Shown piece after piece: positions 37,810 through 46,946 of a stretch of DNA of 64,000 nucleotides. Position numbers and translations under genes: made by a program. The DNA is from Firmicutes bacterium TM09-10 (GTDB lineage: Bacteria; Bacillota; Clostridia; Lachnospirales; Lachnospiraceae). The stretch covers positions 1 to 64,000 of the forward strand of contig QUKC01000002.1 in assembly GCA_003481005.1 (NCBI GenBank). The letters are read 5' to 3'. A model generated the notes under the pieces. That model searched no databases, was not told the origin of the DNA, and saw only the letters and a list, made by a program, of their open reading frames with translations. The first letter of the stretch is position 1; each line of letters begins with the position of its first letter.

Positions 37810-37951
37810 GTAACTGTTCAGAGCCAAGTAAAACTTCAAAAAACAGGTGTAAAATGCTTGCATTTTTATAACTGTTTTTGAAATTTTATTTGGCGGATAC
37901 GCCACACCGACGAAATGCGTAGCATTTTGGAGGTTGGCTCTGAACCGTTAC
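37810..37951. repeat. Foldback repeat, MITE-like
   Basis: Eighteen-base arms (GTAACTGTTCAGAGCCAA 37810-37827 and TTGGCTCTGAACCGTTAC 37934-37951) pair with one mismatch. Inner arms TAAAACTTCAAAAAACAG and CTGTTTTTGAAATTTTA continue the stem. Two small hairpins built on AAATGC/GCATTT lie inside. It has no open frame and lies between tyrS and spoIVA. The structure fits a small non-autonomous mobile repeat. Confidence 0.65.
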
Positions 37952-37988
37952 TCCTTTTTTCATTATCGGAACGCCAAAACAGTCGGTT

Positions 37989-39212
37989 TTATGCCATTAC
38001 GATCTTCTTAAAGCTCTTTTTGCCGCGCTTTAAGGTGATGCCTTCGCCCTGCAGATCTTCTCCCGCGTACTGGGTCTTTACGTCTGTTACCTTTTCACCG
38101 TTTACAGATACGCCGCCCTGTTCTACGCTGCGGCGTGCTTCGGAACGGGATGCGGACAGACCGGATTTTACCAGCAGTCCTAAAATATCGATGCTGCCGT
38201 CCTGTAAATCTGCCTCCGTCAGTGTTGTGGTCGGGATCTCTGCATCTGCGCCGCCTGCAAACAGTGCCTTTGCACCGGCTTCTGCCTTGTCAGCCTCTTC
38301 CTTACCGTGTACCAGCTCGGTCAGCTCGTGAGCCAGGATTTCCTTTGCAGTGTTTAACTGGCTGCCTTCCCAATGCTCCATCTCCAGGATCTGCTCGATC
38401 GGCAGGAAGGTCAGCATCTTTAAGCACTTCATAACATCTGCATCGGAAACGTTTCTCCAGTACTGGTAGAACTCGAACGGGGAGGTTTTATTGGGATCCA
38501 GCCATACTGCACCCTTCTGGGTTTTGCCCATCTTCTTGCCCTCGGAGTTTAACAGCAGGGTAATGGTCATCGCATATGCGTCTTTTCCGAGCTTTCTGCG
38601 GATCAGCTCCGTGCCGCCCAGCATATTCGACCACTGGTCGTCGCCGCCGAACTGCATGTTACAGCCATATTTCTGGTACAGCATGTAGAAGTCGTAGCTC
38701 TGCATGATCATGTAGTTGAATTCCAGGAAGCTCAGTCCCTTTGCCATACGCTGTTTATAGCACTCTGCACGCAGCATGTTGTTAACGGAAAAGCATGCGC
38801 CGACCTCTCTGAGCAGCTCTACATAATTCAGCTTCAGAAGCCAATCCGCATTATTGACCATCAGTGCTTTTCCATCGGAAAAATCGATAAAACGGCTCAT
38901 CTGCTGCTTGAAGCAATCACAGTTATGCTGGATCGTTTCCGGGGTCAGCATCTGGCGCAGATCACTTCTGCCGGACGGATCACCGACCATGCCGGTACCG
39001 CCGCCGATTAAGGCGATCGGCTTGTTGCCTGCCATCTGCATCCGCTTCATCAGGCACAGCGCCATGAAATGACCGACATGCAGGCTGTCTGCAGTAGGGT
39101 CAAAGCCGATATAAAAGGTCGCCTTACCGTTGTTGATTAACTCCTTGATTTCTTCTTCGTCTGTCAGCTGCGCCAGAAGTCCTCTGGCTTTGAGTTCGTC
39201 AAATACTGTCAT
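37989..39212 (-). CDS. tyrS: Tyrosyl-tRNA synthetase
   Basis: This 407-residue class I synthetase charges tRNA-Tyr. The HIGH-type motif is HVGH in FDPTADSLHVGHFMAL, and KMGKT in SEGKKMGKTQKGAVW stands for KMSKS. GGDDQWSNMLGGTELI is diagnostic of TyrRS. A C-terminal S4 RNA-binding domain follows (LVKSGLSASRSEARRSVEQG). It is preceded by a T-box leader and its own promoter, so tyrosine starvation should raise expression. Confidence 0.97.
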   Translation of the reverse strand: MTVFDELKARGLLAQLTDEEEIKELINNGKATFYIGFDPTADSLHVGHFMALCLMKRMQMAGNKPIALIGGGTGMVGDPSGRSDLRQMLTPETIQHNCDCFKQQMSRFIDFSDGKALMVNNADWLLKLNYVELLREVGACFSVNNMLRAECYKQRMAKGLSFLEFNYMIMQSYDFYMLYQKYGCNMQFGGDDQWSNMLGGTELIRRKLGKDAYAMTITLLLNSEGKKMGKTQKGAVWLDPNKTSPFEFYQYWRNVSDADVMKCLKMLTFLPIEQILEMEHWEGSQLNTAKEILAHELTELVHGKEEADKAEAGAKALFAGGADAEIPTTTLTEADLQDGSIDILGLLVKSGLSASRSEARRSVEQGGVSVNGEKVTDVKTQYAGEDLQGEGITLKRGKKSFKKIVMA

Positions 39213-39249
39213 TTTCGTGTTCCTCCTGCTTTATCAAAGTTTCCTATAG

Positions 39250-39595
39250 GATAATAAAAAGGCCCTCATCCTGTAAAAGGACGAGGGCCAACGCTTCGTG
39301 TTACCACCTTTTTTCACAGACAGCTCACACTGCCTGCCTCATGAAGTACGGCTCCGAATATGCTTCTGATACAGATTCAAAGCGATACCCCTGCCTGATA
39401 ACGGCTGCATACGCCGCTGCAGCCTACTCCGTAACAACCGTTTTGGTGCAGAACTCCGGGATGTATTCGGACTGTCATTCCCTGCGCCTCTCATCAGCCG
39501 GCTGCTTTCTGTAGGTTCCGTCTCAGTCTTACTCTTTCCCATCTCAGTCTTTTTTGTTATAACAACAGAGGATTTTTCTGTCGTTTGCTTCATTG
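39250..39595 (-). promoter_or_regulatory. T-box leader of tyrS
   Basis: The minus-strand leader contains the T-box motif AAAAAAGGTGGTAACACGAA (conserved part about 39308-39297). A terminator follows: GGCCCTCGTCC and GGATGAGGGCC with a T run, at about 39290-39252. A TAC triplet at 39465-39463, in a purine-rich loop, is a candidate tyrosine specifier. Uncharged tRNA-Tyr should stabilise the antiterminator. The open frame across this region (39339-39659) is not a gene. Exact stem I pairing was not worked out. Confidence 0.85.
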
Positions 39596-39601
39596 GTTCG
39601 G

Positions 39602-39631
39602 ATTGTAGCACAGTTTCTTTCCGGCTGTCAA
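39602..39631 (-). promoter_or_regulatory. Promoter for the tyrS T-box leader
   Basis: TTGACA (39631-39626), an 18-base spacer and TACAAT (39607-39602) on the minus strand give a strong sigma-A promoter. Confidence 0.8.
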
Positions 39632-39655
39632 GCCCCTGTTCCGAAATTTCTGGAA

Positions 39656-41248
39656 TCACCCCTCCGACGTTCCATCCACCAGCGTATCAAAGACGAAGCT
39701 GTGTCCGTAATCCTCTGAGCGGTACCGCGCCAGATGTAGGCTGTCGCCGCCGTCATAATCTCCGTCCGCGCCCTGTCCGCACAGCACATAGATCACGCCG
39801 TCTTTTTCATAAGGCATCTTGGGATAATCATAGGGTGCGACGATATTTCCAATGCTGTCTGTATAGGTTTTGTGGGCAAATTCTACCTGTTCGTAATGCT
39901 TTCCGCCGTCTTCCGTCACATATAACACCGCGGCATCCCCACCGTTGTGGGAAAGCGTCGCAAAGCCAAACATTTCATCGAGAAATGTAAATTCTACGCT
40001 GCCGCCCATCTGTCCGCCGAAGGGATCGCTGCTGACTACCTGCCAATGCGCCCCGCCATCCGTGCTTTTAATCAGACCATAAAACCGACTGCCCAGCGCC
40101 GCATCCTCGACGATCATCTGATATCGGATCTTCGTGCCCTCTACGGAAGCCTCTGCCTCGCTCTCGCTGTGCAGCCAACCGGCATCCGCACCTTCGTCCC
40201 AGCTCTCTTCGTCGTTACTCTGGCTGCCTGTGCCGGCATCCGTATCCTCTGCATCCACACCAAATGCCGCATCAAAGGAGCTGTCCGGATTTTCTGCCCA
40301 GGTCGCCTGTCCAATATCCTCTACTCCTCCGGCGTCAGACCAGTCTCTGTCGCCGTCTACATCTTCCTGTCTGGAAAGAATAATCGGTTCTTCATCCAAA
40401 TCAGCCTTGCAAATCGTCATACTTCCGCTGCCGATCAATCCGCTGTCTCCCCAGACGCAGTCTTTATTCAGCACGACAAAGTAATCCGCCTGCGTTCCGT
40501 CTTTCAGAATCATTCCGATCGTACCATAGCGTTCGCATTCCGGCTCTCCGTACCAGGAGGTCACCGTTTTCCCGGAAAGTCTGACCCAGGCGTCCTTTAC
40601 CGCATCCTGACCGCCGACGCTGAGGGTCCATGTCTGTCCATCTGCGTCCGTTCCTTCCCAAATACCGTGCATCGTGCTGAGGGGATCCACATAGGCGATA
40701 TCGTCCATGCTGCGGCTACCATAGGTCGCAAGATACGCCGCCGGGTTGCCGTCCGTATCGGTTCCGTACAGTGCACAGGCATCCTCTTGCAGCCAGCGGC
40801 TGTTTACCTTGCTGTCTGCTGTAAAAGGCAGAAGCTCTTTTTGATACCGGAAAAGCCCTTTATATGGGCGGTTTAACATCAACTGTCCGGTTTCTTCGTC
40901 TTTTTCCAGGATCACCTGATAATTTCCGGCAGGGGAGCGCAGCACCTGAAGCTGTCCGGCCTCAGACAGTCCGCTGCAGACAACGACTCCGATGCCTGCA
41001 ACGATAACGCACCCTATCGCCGTTATTTTCTTTTTGCCCGACGCCGGAAGCTGACAGAGCACCGCAAGCACCGTAAAAACCACTGCCCCGGTCAATACTG
41101 CCGTCTGCATCCAAGGATACATCCACTGATAGCCTCTCGGCAGGATGATTTTTTCATATCCATATTCTACGATGAGGCAGGCAATGGCTGCCAGAGCAGC
41201 ACACACGGTTCCTGCCAGCCAAAGCCTGCGGTTTTTATTCTGTTTCAT
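39656..41248 (-). CDS. Membrane protein with BNR-type extracytoplasmic domain
   Basis: This protein of about 530 residues has three N-terminal TM helices (about residues 10-27, 45-65 and 75-95). A large exported region follows, with Asp-box/BNR-like repeats (KSTDGGAHWQVV; VTEDGGKHYEQV) and an acidic linker (EDTDAGTGSQSNDEESWDE). The repeats suggest a beta-propeller fold. Function unknown. The ATG at 41248 (MKQNKNRRLW) has AAAGGA about 9 bases upstream. An IS200/IS605 element lies just upstream and may have cut off its native promoter. Confidence 0.75.
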   Translation of the reverse strand: MKQNKNRRLWLAGTVCAALAAIACLIVEYGYEKIILPRGYQWMYPWMQTAVLTGAVVFTVLAVLCQLPASGKKKITAIGCVIVAGIGVVVCSGLSEAGQLQVLRSPAGNYQVILEKDEETGQLMLNRPYKGLFRYQKELLPFTADSKVNSRWLQEDACALYGTDTDGNPAAYLATYGSRSMDDIAYVDPLSTMHGIWEGTDADGQTWTLSVGGQDAVKDAWVRLSGKTVTSWYGEPECERYGTIGMILKDGTQADYFVVLNKDCVWGDSGLIGSGSMTICKADLDEEPIILSRQEDVDGDRDWSDAGGVEDIGQATWAENPDSSFDAAFGVDAEDTDAGTGSQSNDEESWDEGADAGWLHSESEAEASVEGTKIRYQMIVEDAALGSRFYGLIKSTDGGAHWQVVSSDPFGGQMGGSVEFTFLDEMFGFATLSHNGGDAAVLYVTEDGGKHYEQVEFAHKTYTDSIGNIVAPYDYPKMPYEKDGVIYVLCGQGADGDYDGGDSLHLARYRSEDYGHSFVFDTLVDGTSEG

Positions 41249-41327
41249 AAATAAAATCCTTTCGTTTGCCATAGGCGGAAACCCACTACCTTTAGGTGGT
41301 GGGAGGAGCCTTGTAAATCTTTAATCG

Positions 41328-41732
41328 TTAACCCTGATTCTCAATATATTTTTGTATGGTAGTTGACGATACTTCTCCAATGCTGCAAGCAAAATATCCG
41401 TCTGACCAAAATATTTTTTTCTTCCAATACTGTTTAGACAGAAACGAACCATATTTGTGCCATAAATAATACGTTGTTTCTTGTTTTACAATTTTGACAA
41501 TATCGCAAACCCTATCTGTTGTATCGTAAATTAATAAGAAATGTATATGGTCTTTGTCGGTTTCTATAGCAATAATTTCGTAGCCATAAGTATTAGCAAT
41601 ATCGAAAATCTTTTGTTTAACATCATCAGCGATAGAATCTTTGAGTAATTGTTTACGATATTTGGTTACTAGAACTATATGTACTTTAAGGCTGTATTTC
41701 CGTCTGTTATGACGATTGTATCTATTATCCAT
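41328..41732 (-). CDS. tnpA: IS200/IS605 transposase TnpA
   Basis: This 134-residue HUH single-strand transposase has the metal-binding HIH in TDKDHIHFLLIYD. The candidate catalytic Tyr lies in STTIQKYIENQG near the C-terminus. An early segment KVHIVLVTKYRKQLL is typical of the family. GAGGTGA precedes the ATG. It is divergent from tnpB with an 82-base gap. Confidence 0.95.
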   Translation of the reverse strand: MDNRYNRHNRRKYSLKVHIVLVTKYRKQLLKDSIADDVKQKIFDIANTYGYEIIAIETDKDHIHFLLIYDTTDRVCDIVKIVKQETTYYLWHKYGSFLSKQYWKKKIFWSDGYFACSIGEVSSTTIQKYIENQG

Positions 41733-41814
41733 AATTCACGTCACCTCAAAACATTGATTTTCACTAATTATTATATAATATATTTAGTGAAATATCTATG
41801 AAAGGAGTACATAT

Positions 41815-42954
41815 ATGGAACAAATGACTATTACAGCTAAAATTCAAATAGTCGTAGATGAAACAGATAAGGTTTTGCTTGATGAAACTATGTCTGTTTA
41901 TCGTAAAGCCTGTAATTATGTTTCAGACTATGTATTCCGTACTCATGACTTAAAGCAGTTTTCGCTCAATAAGGTTTTGTATTCTACTTTACGGGAAAAT
42001 TTTAACCTTAAATCGCAAATGGCTCAGTCTGTTTTGAAGACTGTTATCGCCAGATATAAGACCATTCTTGAGAATCAAAACGAATGGATGAAACCCTCGT
42101 TCAAAAAGCCTCAGTATGATTTGGTTTGGAACAGAGATTATTCCTTAACACAAAACTGCTTTTCAATCAATACGCTAAACGGTCGTGTGAAGTTATCTTA
42201 TTTTGCAGACGGAATGTCTAAGTATTTCGACCATACGATTTATAAGTTTGGTACAGCTAAACTTGTAAATAAGCATGGCAAGTATTATCTTCACATACCA
42301 GTAACCTACGATGTCGAAGAAAGTAATGTTTCTGACATCTGTAATGTTGTGGGTATAGATAGAGGTATTAACTTTGTTATTGCCACTTATGACAGCAAAA
42401 ACAAGTCTGGATTTGTTAGTGGTAAGGCTATGAAGCAAAAACGTGCTAATTATTCCAAACTTCGTAAAGAACTCCAAATGCGACAGACCTCATCTTCAAG
42501 ACGAAGAATAAAAGCTATTGGTGGGCGAGAAAACCGTTGGATGCAGGATATTAACCATCAGGTATCAAAGGCACTCGTCAAAAATAACCCCAAGCACACT
42601 CTCTTTGTATTGGAAGATTTATCAGGTATTCGTAATGCTACAGAACGTGTTAAAACAAAAGACCGTTATGTTTCTGTATCATGGTCTTTCTATGACCTTG
42701 AGCAAAAACTAATCTACAAAGCAAAACAGAATCAATCTTCTGTTATTAAGGTAGATCCTCGCTATACAAGTCAGTGTTGCCCTTGTTGTGGACACATTGA
42801 AAAGGCTAACCGCAATAAGAAGATGCATCTGTTTACTTGCAAAAACTGTGGTTATAAATCTAATGATGACCGCATTGGAGCTATGAATCTGTATCGTATG
42901 GGAATAGACTATCTTGTAGATAGCCAAGTACCTAATACAGTTGTAACAGAGTAA
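41815..42954 (+). CDS. tnpB: TnpB RNA-guided nuclease of IS605 type
   Basis: This 379-residue TnpB has RuvC-type residues: Asp in VVGIDRGINFVIA, Glu in FVLEDLSGIRN and Asp in SNDDRIGAMNLYR. A zinc finger between them (CCPCCGHIEKANRN, FTCKNCGYKSN) is intact. TnpB proteins are guided by RNA from the element's right end and cut DNA beside a short motif at the left end. All key residues are present, so it may be active. Confidence 0.93.
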   Translation: MEQMTITAKIQIVVDETDKVLLDETMSVYRKACNYVSDYVFRTHDLKQFSLNKVLYSTLRENFNLKSQMAQSVLKTVIARYKTILENQNEWMKPSFKKPQYDLVWNRDYSLTQNCFSINTLNGRVKLSYFADGMSKYFDHTIYKFGTAKLVNKHGKYYLHIPVTYDVEESNVSDICNVVGIDRGINFVIATYDSKNKSGFVSGKAMKQKRANYSKLRKELQMRQTSSSRRRIKAIGGRENRWMQDINHQVSKALVKNNPKHTLFVLEDLSGIRNATERVKTKDRYVSVSWSFYDLEQKLIYKAKQNQSSVIKVDPRYTSQCCPCCGHIEKANRNKKMHLFTCKNCGYKSNDDRIGAMNLYRMGIDYLVDSQVPNTVVTE

Positions 42955-43094
42955 ACTCTGCTACAAAGGGTGTTGTCAACCATCCTATGATGTAACGCCA
43001 CTTTAGATAGCAGTATCTATTGGGGTTAAAGGTCGGAGGTGTAAACCGTTAGTACGACTGGGCAGTTACAAGCCCATGACCTTTAGGTCGTGGG
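42955..43094 (+). ncRNA. Candidate omega-RNA region of the IS605 element
   Basis: The 140 bases from the tnpB stop to the right-end hairpin hold no gene but several short complementary tracts. In this family the guide RNA scaffold comes from this region, and the guide is the flanking DNA after the right end (here about 43100 onward). This is inferred from family knowledge and position; no structure was computed. Confidence 0.45.
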
Positions 43095-43703
43095 TAGTTG
43101 ACACAAAAATCTCTCCGGTAATGTCACTTTAAAATCTTTTGCCAGCGCGCGGAAATCCTCCGGCGTAATCGTCTGAAGCTTGTCCGAAACCACCTCGGTC
43201 GGATGATAATGTCCATTGTCCATCAAGCTGATAATACCGTTTTTCGCCGCATAATTCAAGCAAAATTCGCTCGAACCGAACGTATAGGATTCCAGGCCGA
43301 TGCCAAATACCTTGGACTCGAGGCACACATAAACCTTGGAGCGGTCATACGGAATCGATAAAATCTGATCCAGCGAATCCTTAAAACGTGCCCGCGGTCC
43401 GAGTCGGTCTGCCGGAATACCCTTATAGCCGTCCGGAATCCAGATGTTCATCACACAGGACTGCCCCAGTTCTTCTGCAAAATACCGGGAAATGCGGATA
43501 CATGCCTGCCCGTGTCGAATCCAAAACCGGCGAATTTCTTCGTCCGGGCTGGATAGCGTAAGCTTTGCTGCCTTTTCATGGGAGAAAAACGTCGGGTTAA
43601 AATCGATTCCCATGTTTCTTTCTTTTGCATACTCGACCCATTTGTGATTGTGCTTCTGAAATGTCTGTGCTACAATAAAATGCGTATGGCCTGAAACAAT
43701 TTT
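43083..43703 (-). pseudogene. rhaA: L-rhamnose isomerase remnant
   Basis: The core MGIDFNPTFFSHEKA, SSPDEEIRRFWIRHGQA, VMNIWIPDGYKGI, ESKVFGIGLESYTFGSSEF and DNGHYHPTEVVSDK matches L-rhamnose isomerase, roughly residues 115-285 of about 420. The N-terminal part is missing: the frame opens at 43703 without a start. After SDK the sequence becomes LQTITPEDFRALAKDFKVTL, unlike RhaA, and runs into the IS605 end. It is a deletion remnant. The promoter of the purF-like gene lies within it. Confidence 0.8.
43648..43676 (+). promoter_or_regulatory. Promoter for the purF-like gene
   Basis: TTGTGC (43648-43653), a 17-base spacer and TACAAT (43671-43676) lie about 45 bases before the start at 43722, inside the rhamnose isomerase remnant. 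Confidence 0.55.
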
Positions 43704-43721
43704 TTATACCGGAGGACGAAA

Positions 43722-45134
43722 ATGAGCGGATTTTTTGGAGTAGCATCAAAAGAAGACTGTATTTTTGACCTGTTTTTCGGAACGGACTATCATTCCCATC
43801 TGGGAACAAGGCGTGCCGGAATGACGGTTTATCACCAAAAGGAAGGTTTTCATCGGGCAATTCACAACATTGAAAACACTCCTTTCCGAACCAAATTTGA
43901 CAAAGACTTGAACAACTTAAGCGGACATCTCGGAATCGGCTGTATCTCCGACTATGAGCCTCAGCCCCTGCTGATCCGCTCTCACCATGGCACATATGCA
44001 ATCATGACCATCGGCAAAATCAACAACATCGATACGATCGTCGATAAGATCATGAACTCATCCCCGACCCATTTCTTTGAATTGAGCGGCGGTGAAATCA
44101 ACGCAACCGAAGCCGTTGCTGCTCTGATCAACCAGAAAGAAAACCTGATCGAGGGCATTCAGTACGCGCAGGATATCATCGACGGTTCCATGTCGATCGT
44201 CCTTTTAACCCCCAAGGGAATCTACGCAGCCCGCGACAAGCTGGGACGTACCCCGATTTCCCTCGGACGCAAGGAAGGCGCACACTGTCTCGCTTTTGAA
44301 GGATTTTCCTATTTAAACCTCGGCTATCAGCCGCTGCGGGAGCTCGGTCCCGGTGAAATCGTTATCATGACTCCTGAAGGGGTTCGTACACTGGTTGCGC
44401 CCGGCAAAAAAATGAAAATCTGCACATTCCTCTGGATTTATTATGGATACCCCTCTTCTACCTACGAGGGAATCAGCGTGGAGCGCATGCGTTATAACTG
44501 CGGCGCTGCTCTTGCAAAAAGAGATGCCGGCACGATTCATCCCGATATCGTCGCAGGCGTACCGGATTCCGGCGTTGCACATGCCATCGGTTACGCCAAT
44601 GAATCCGGTATTCCCTATTCCAGACCGTTTATCAAATATACTCCTACCTGGCCTCGTTCCTTTATGCCCACCATGCAGAGCCGCCGAAACCTCATCGCAA
44701 AGATGAAGCTGATCCCGGTCCATGATCTGATCCAGGGCAGGAGCCTGCTGTTGATTGACGACTCCATTGTCCGCGGTACGCAGCTGCGGGAAACAACTGA
44801 ATTTTTATACCAAAGCGGTGCAAGAGAGGTACATATCCGTCCCGCATGTCCTCCCCTGCTCTATGGCTGTAAATACTTAAACTTCTCCCGTTCCTCTTCG
44901 GAGATGGATCTGATCACCCGCCGTGTCATTCAGGACATGGAGGGCACTGATAAGTATCCGAACCTCGAGGTTTATGCAGACCCCGAATCCGATCAGTATC
45001 AGGAAATGATCCGCCGGATCTGCAGCCAGTTAAAGTTCACAACCCTGCGCTACCACAGGCTCGACGATATGATCGAATCTGTTGGCCTGGACAAAGACAA
45101 ACTCTGCACCTACTGCTGGGATGGTCGAGAATGA
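43722..45134 (+). CDS. PurF-like amidophosphoribosyltransferase without the nucleophilic Cys
   Basis: This 470-residue protein has the two-domain PurF layout: an N-terminal Ntn glutaminase domain and a C-terminal phosphoribosyltransferase domain. The latter has the PRPP motif LLLIDDSIVRGTQLRE near residue 342. GVPDSGVAHAIGYANESGIP and YCGAALAKRD-like segments also fit. The mature N-terminus is MSGFFGVASK, where true PurF has MCGI; Cys, the nucleophile that releases ammonia from glutamine, is replaced by Ser2. It may use free ammonia or have another role. CGGAGG supports the ATG. Confidence 0.85.
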   Translation: MSGFFGVASKEDCIFDLFFGTDYHSHLGTRRAGMTVYHQKEGFHRAIHNIENTPFRTKFDKDLNNLSGHLGIGCISDYEPQPLLIRSHHGTYAIMTIGKINNIDTIVDKIMNSSPTHFFELSGGEINATEAVAALINQKENLIEGIQYAQDIIDGSMSIVLLTPKGIYAARDKLGRTPISLGRKEGAHCLAFEGFSYLNLGYQPLRELGPGEIVIMTPEGVRTLVAPGKKMKICTFLWIYYGYPSSTYEGISVERMRYNCGAALAKRDAGTIHPDIVAGVPDSGVAHAIGYANESGIPYSRPFIKYTPTWPRSFMPTMQSRRNLIAKMKLIPVHDLIQGRSLLLIDDSIVRGTQLRETTEFLYQSGAREVHIRPACPPLLYGCKYLNFSRSSSEMDLITRRVIQDMEGTDKYPNLEVYADPESDQYQEMIRRICSQLKFTTLRYHRLDDMIESVGLDKDKLCTYCWDGRE

Positions 45135-45142
45135 AGCAAAAA

Positions 45143-45162
45143 AGAGAGCTGTAAGGCTCTCT
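45143..45162 (+). terminator. Hairpin after the purF-like gene
   Basis: AGAGAGC and GCTCTCT form 7-bp arms around a 6-base loop 9 bases after the stop. The T run is poor, so termination may be weak. Confidence 0.5.
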
Positions 45163-45191
45163 GCTGGTAAGACAGTAAAATCGAATTTCTT

Positions 45192-45223
45192 GGAACAGGC
45201 ATGATTTCGGTCATGCCTGTTCC
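45192..45223. terminator. Terminator-like hairpin at the end of the recombinase gene
   Basis: GGAACAGGCATGA and TCATGCCTGTTCC are perfect 13-bp arms with a 6-base loop, followed on the plus strand by GCTTTT. It overlaps the recombinase stop codon region and ends the mobile remnant. Confidence 0.7.
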
Positions 45224-46946
45224 GCTTTTAGCAGCTCATCCACGGGAATGTAGCCCACAAGGTCGTACTCAATATGTACCTTCTGTCTGCGCTTTCCACT
45301 GGATTTGTCCGGGGCATCTACATAGACTGCCTTGACAAGCTCTCTGAGGGCATAAGAGGTCAGTTCCGTGAGAGTGCTGCTCCTCTTTACCCGCTGAACA
45401 AACTGCTCTATATTCTCTGCCTGTTGTTCCTGTTCATGGATTTGCTGTTGCAGATTCTTGACCTCGGCTTTGAGGTCTTTCTGTTCCTCGGTGTAGTTCT
45501 TGCTCATCATGGCGAAGCGTTCATCGTCCAGCCGACCGACAACATTGTCCTCGTAAATGCGGATGAAAAGACGGTCAAGCTCTCCGATTCGTTTCTCAGC
45601 CTGTGCCAGCCGCTTCTGATGCAGCCGCAGCGATTCTTCGCTCTGCATACGGAGCTTTTGCTCCATTTCGGAACGGAAATAAGCCTCATAGCGAGTGACA
45701 CCGATATGACCTCCTGAATGTGCTTCCAGACGATCTGTTCCAGTACAACGGCACGGATATAATGTCCGCTGCACTTGTCCTTATTGACACGATGGGTGGA
45801 GCAGATGAAGAAGTCCTGCCGCTTTTCAAAATAGCTGGTGGTGGAGTAGTAGAGCTTCTGCTTGCAGTCGTTGCAGAACACCAGACCGGAGAACATATTG
45901 CTCTTTCCCGTCGCCGTTCTGCGGTGCCGCTGCTGCCTGATCTCCTGCACCTTATCAAAGACTTCCAGAGAGATGATTGCCGGGTGGGTGTTATAGAAAA
46001 TCTTGCGATTCTCCATTGGATTTTCCCGCTGTTTCTTATCCCAGATGGAGTTGGTGTAGGTCTTGAAATTGACCGTACAGCCTGTGTACTCCATGTATTC
46101 GAGGATGTAAGCAACGGTGCTTTCGTGCCAGCGATACTCGTTCTCCGGGGTCTGATGCGGTGTTTTTCTGCCCTCCCGCTGTTTGTAGGCGGTGGGGTTC
46201 AGCACCTTTTCCTTTTCCAGCAGGGCGGCGATCTGGCTCGGCCCTTTTCCCTCCATACAGAGTGCAAAGATCCGCTTGACGACCTGTGCAGCTTCCTCAT
46301 CAATCACCCATTTCTTAGGATCGTCAGAATCACGTTTGTAGCCGTAGGGAACGTTGGTGGTCAAACGCTCTCCGCGCTCCCCCTTTGCCTTGTTGACGGC
46401 ACGGATTTTGCGGCTGGTATCTTTGGCGTACCACTCATTGAACCAGTTCTTGATGCCTGCCATGTCGCTGTCGGTGCTGTTGGGGTCGATGGTGTCAAAA
46501 TGGTCGTTGATGACAATATACCGCACGCCGTACTGAGGAAACGTGTAGTTGATATAAAGCCCTGTCAGCGAGGAATTACAACCGAGTCTTGAAAGATCTT
46601 TCGTAATCACCACTTCCACATGACCGGCTTCAATTTCCGCAAGCATCTTCTGAAAGCCGGGGCGGTTGGAAAAATCCACGCCACTGTACCCGTCGTCAAT
46701 AAAATAGGTCGGGTTCGGAAAATGCCGGGACTTAGCGTACTCCATTAGCATGATCTGCTGATGCTGAATGGAGTTCGATGGGTCATCCTTGCCGCCTTTT
46801 TCTTTGGTGTCCTCCACGGACAGTCTGCAATAAAGCGCTGTGATTTTGTCGGTTGCCCTTAACATGTTGTTGTCCTCCTTTAGTGGGGCAACTGTCTGAA
46901 CAGGATTGGATTTTTGGTTTATATCAAGAGAAGCGTCGTTACTCAT
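45211..46946 (-). pseudogene. Large serine recombinase, frameshifted
   Basis: The resolvase domain has ITALYCRLSVEDTKEKGG (catalytic Ser in the RLS motif) and GFQKMLAEIEAGHVEVVITK with DLSRLGCN. A recombinase domain follows (NVPYGYKRDSDDPKKWVIDE), then a zinc-ribbon domain (FCNDCKQKLYY...FICSTH) and a coiled-coil tail. The frame breaks near 45705: KHIQEVI continues as GVTRYEAYFRSEMEQKL only in another frame, consistent with a 2-base AT duplication. Two starts are plausible: 46946 (GGAGG, coupled to the gene upstream) and 46865 (AAGGAGG, MLRATDK). It resembles TnpX-type recombinases of mobilizable Clostridia elements. Confidence 0.85.

Larger units (their letters stand above)
41282..43094. mobile_element. 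IS200/IS605-family insertion sequence
   Basis: The element has divergent tnpA and tnpB between two subterminal hairpins. The left is CCCACTACC-TTTA-GGTGGTGGG (41282-41303) and the right is CCCATGACC-TTTA-GGTCGTGGG (43073-43094). Such imperfect end hairpins are the sites read by the TnpA transposase. Exact ends lie a few bases outside and no target duplication is expected. Both genes are intact. It separates the BNR protein gene from an L-rhamnose isomerase remnant. Confidence 0.88.

Noticed and set aside
39339..39659. 106-residue open frame on the minus strand upstream of tyrS
   Set aside because: It lies within the T-box leader; the T-box motif and terminator explain the sequence better than a protein.
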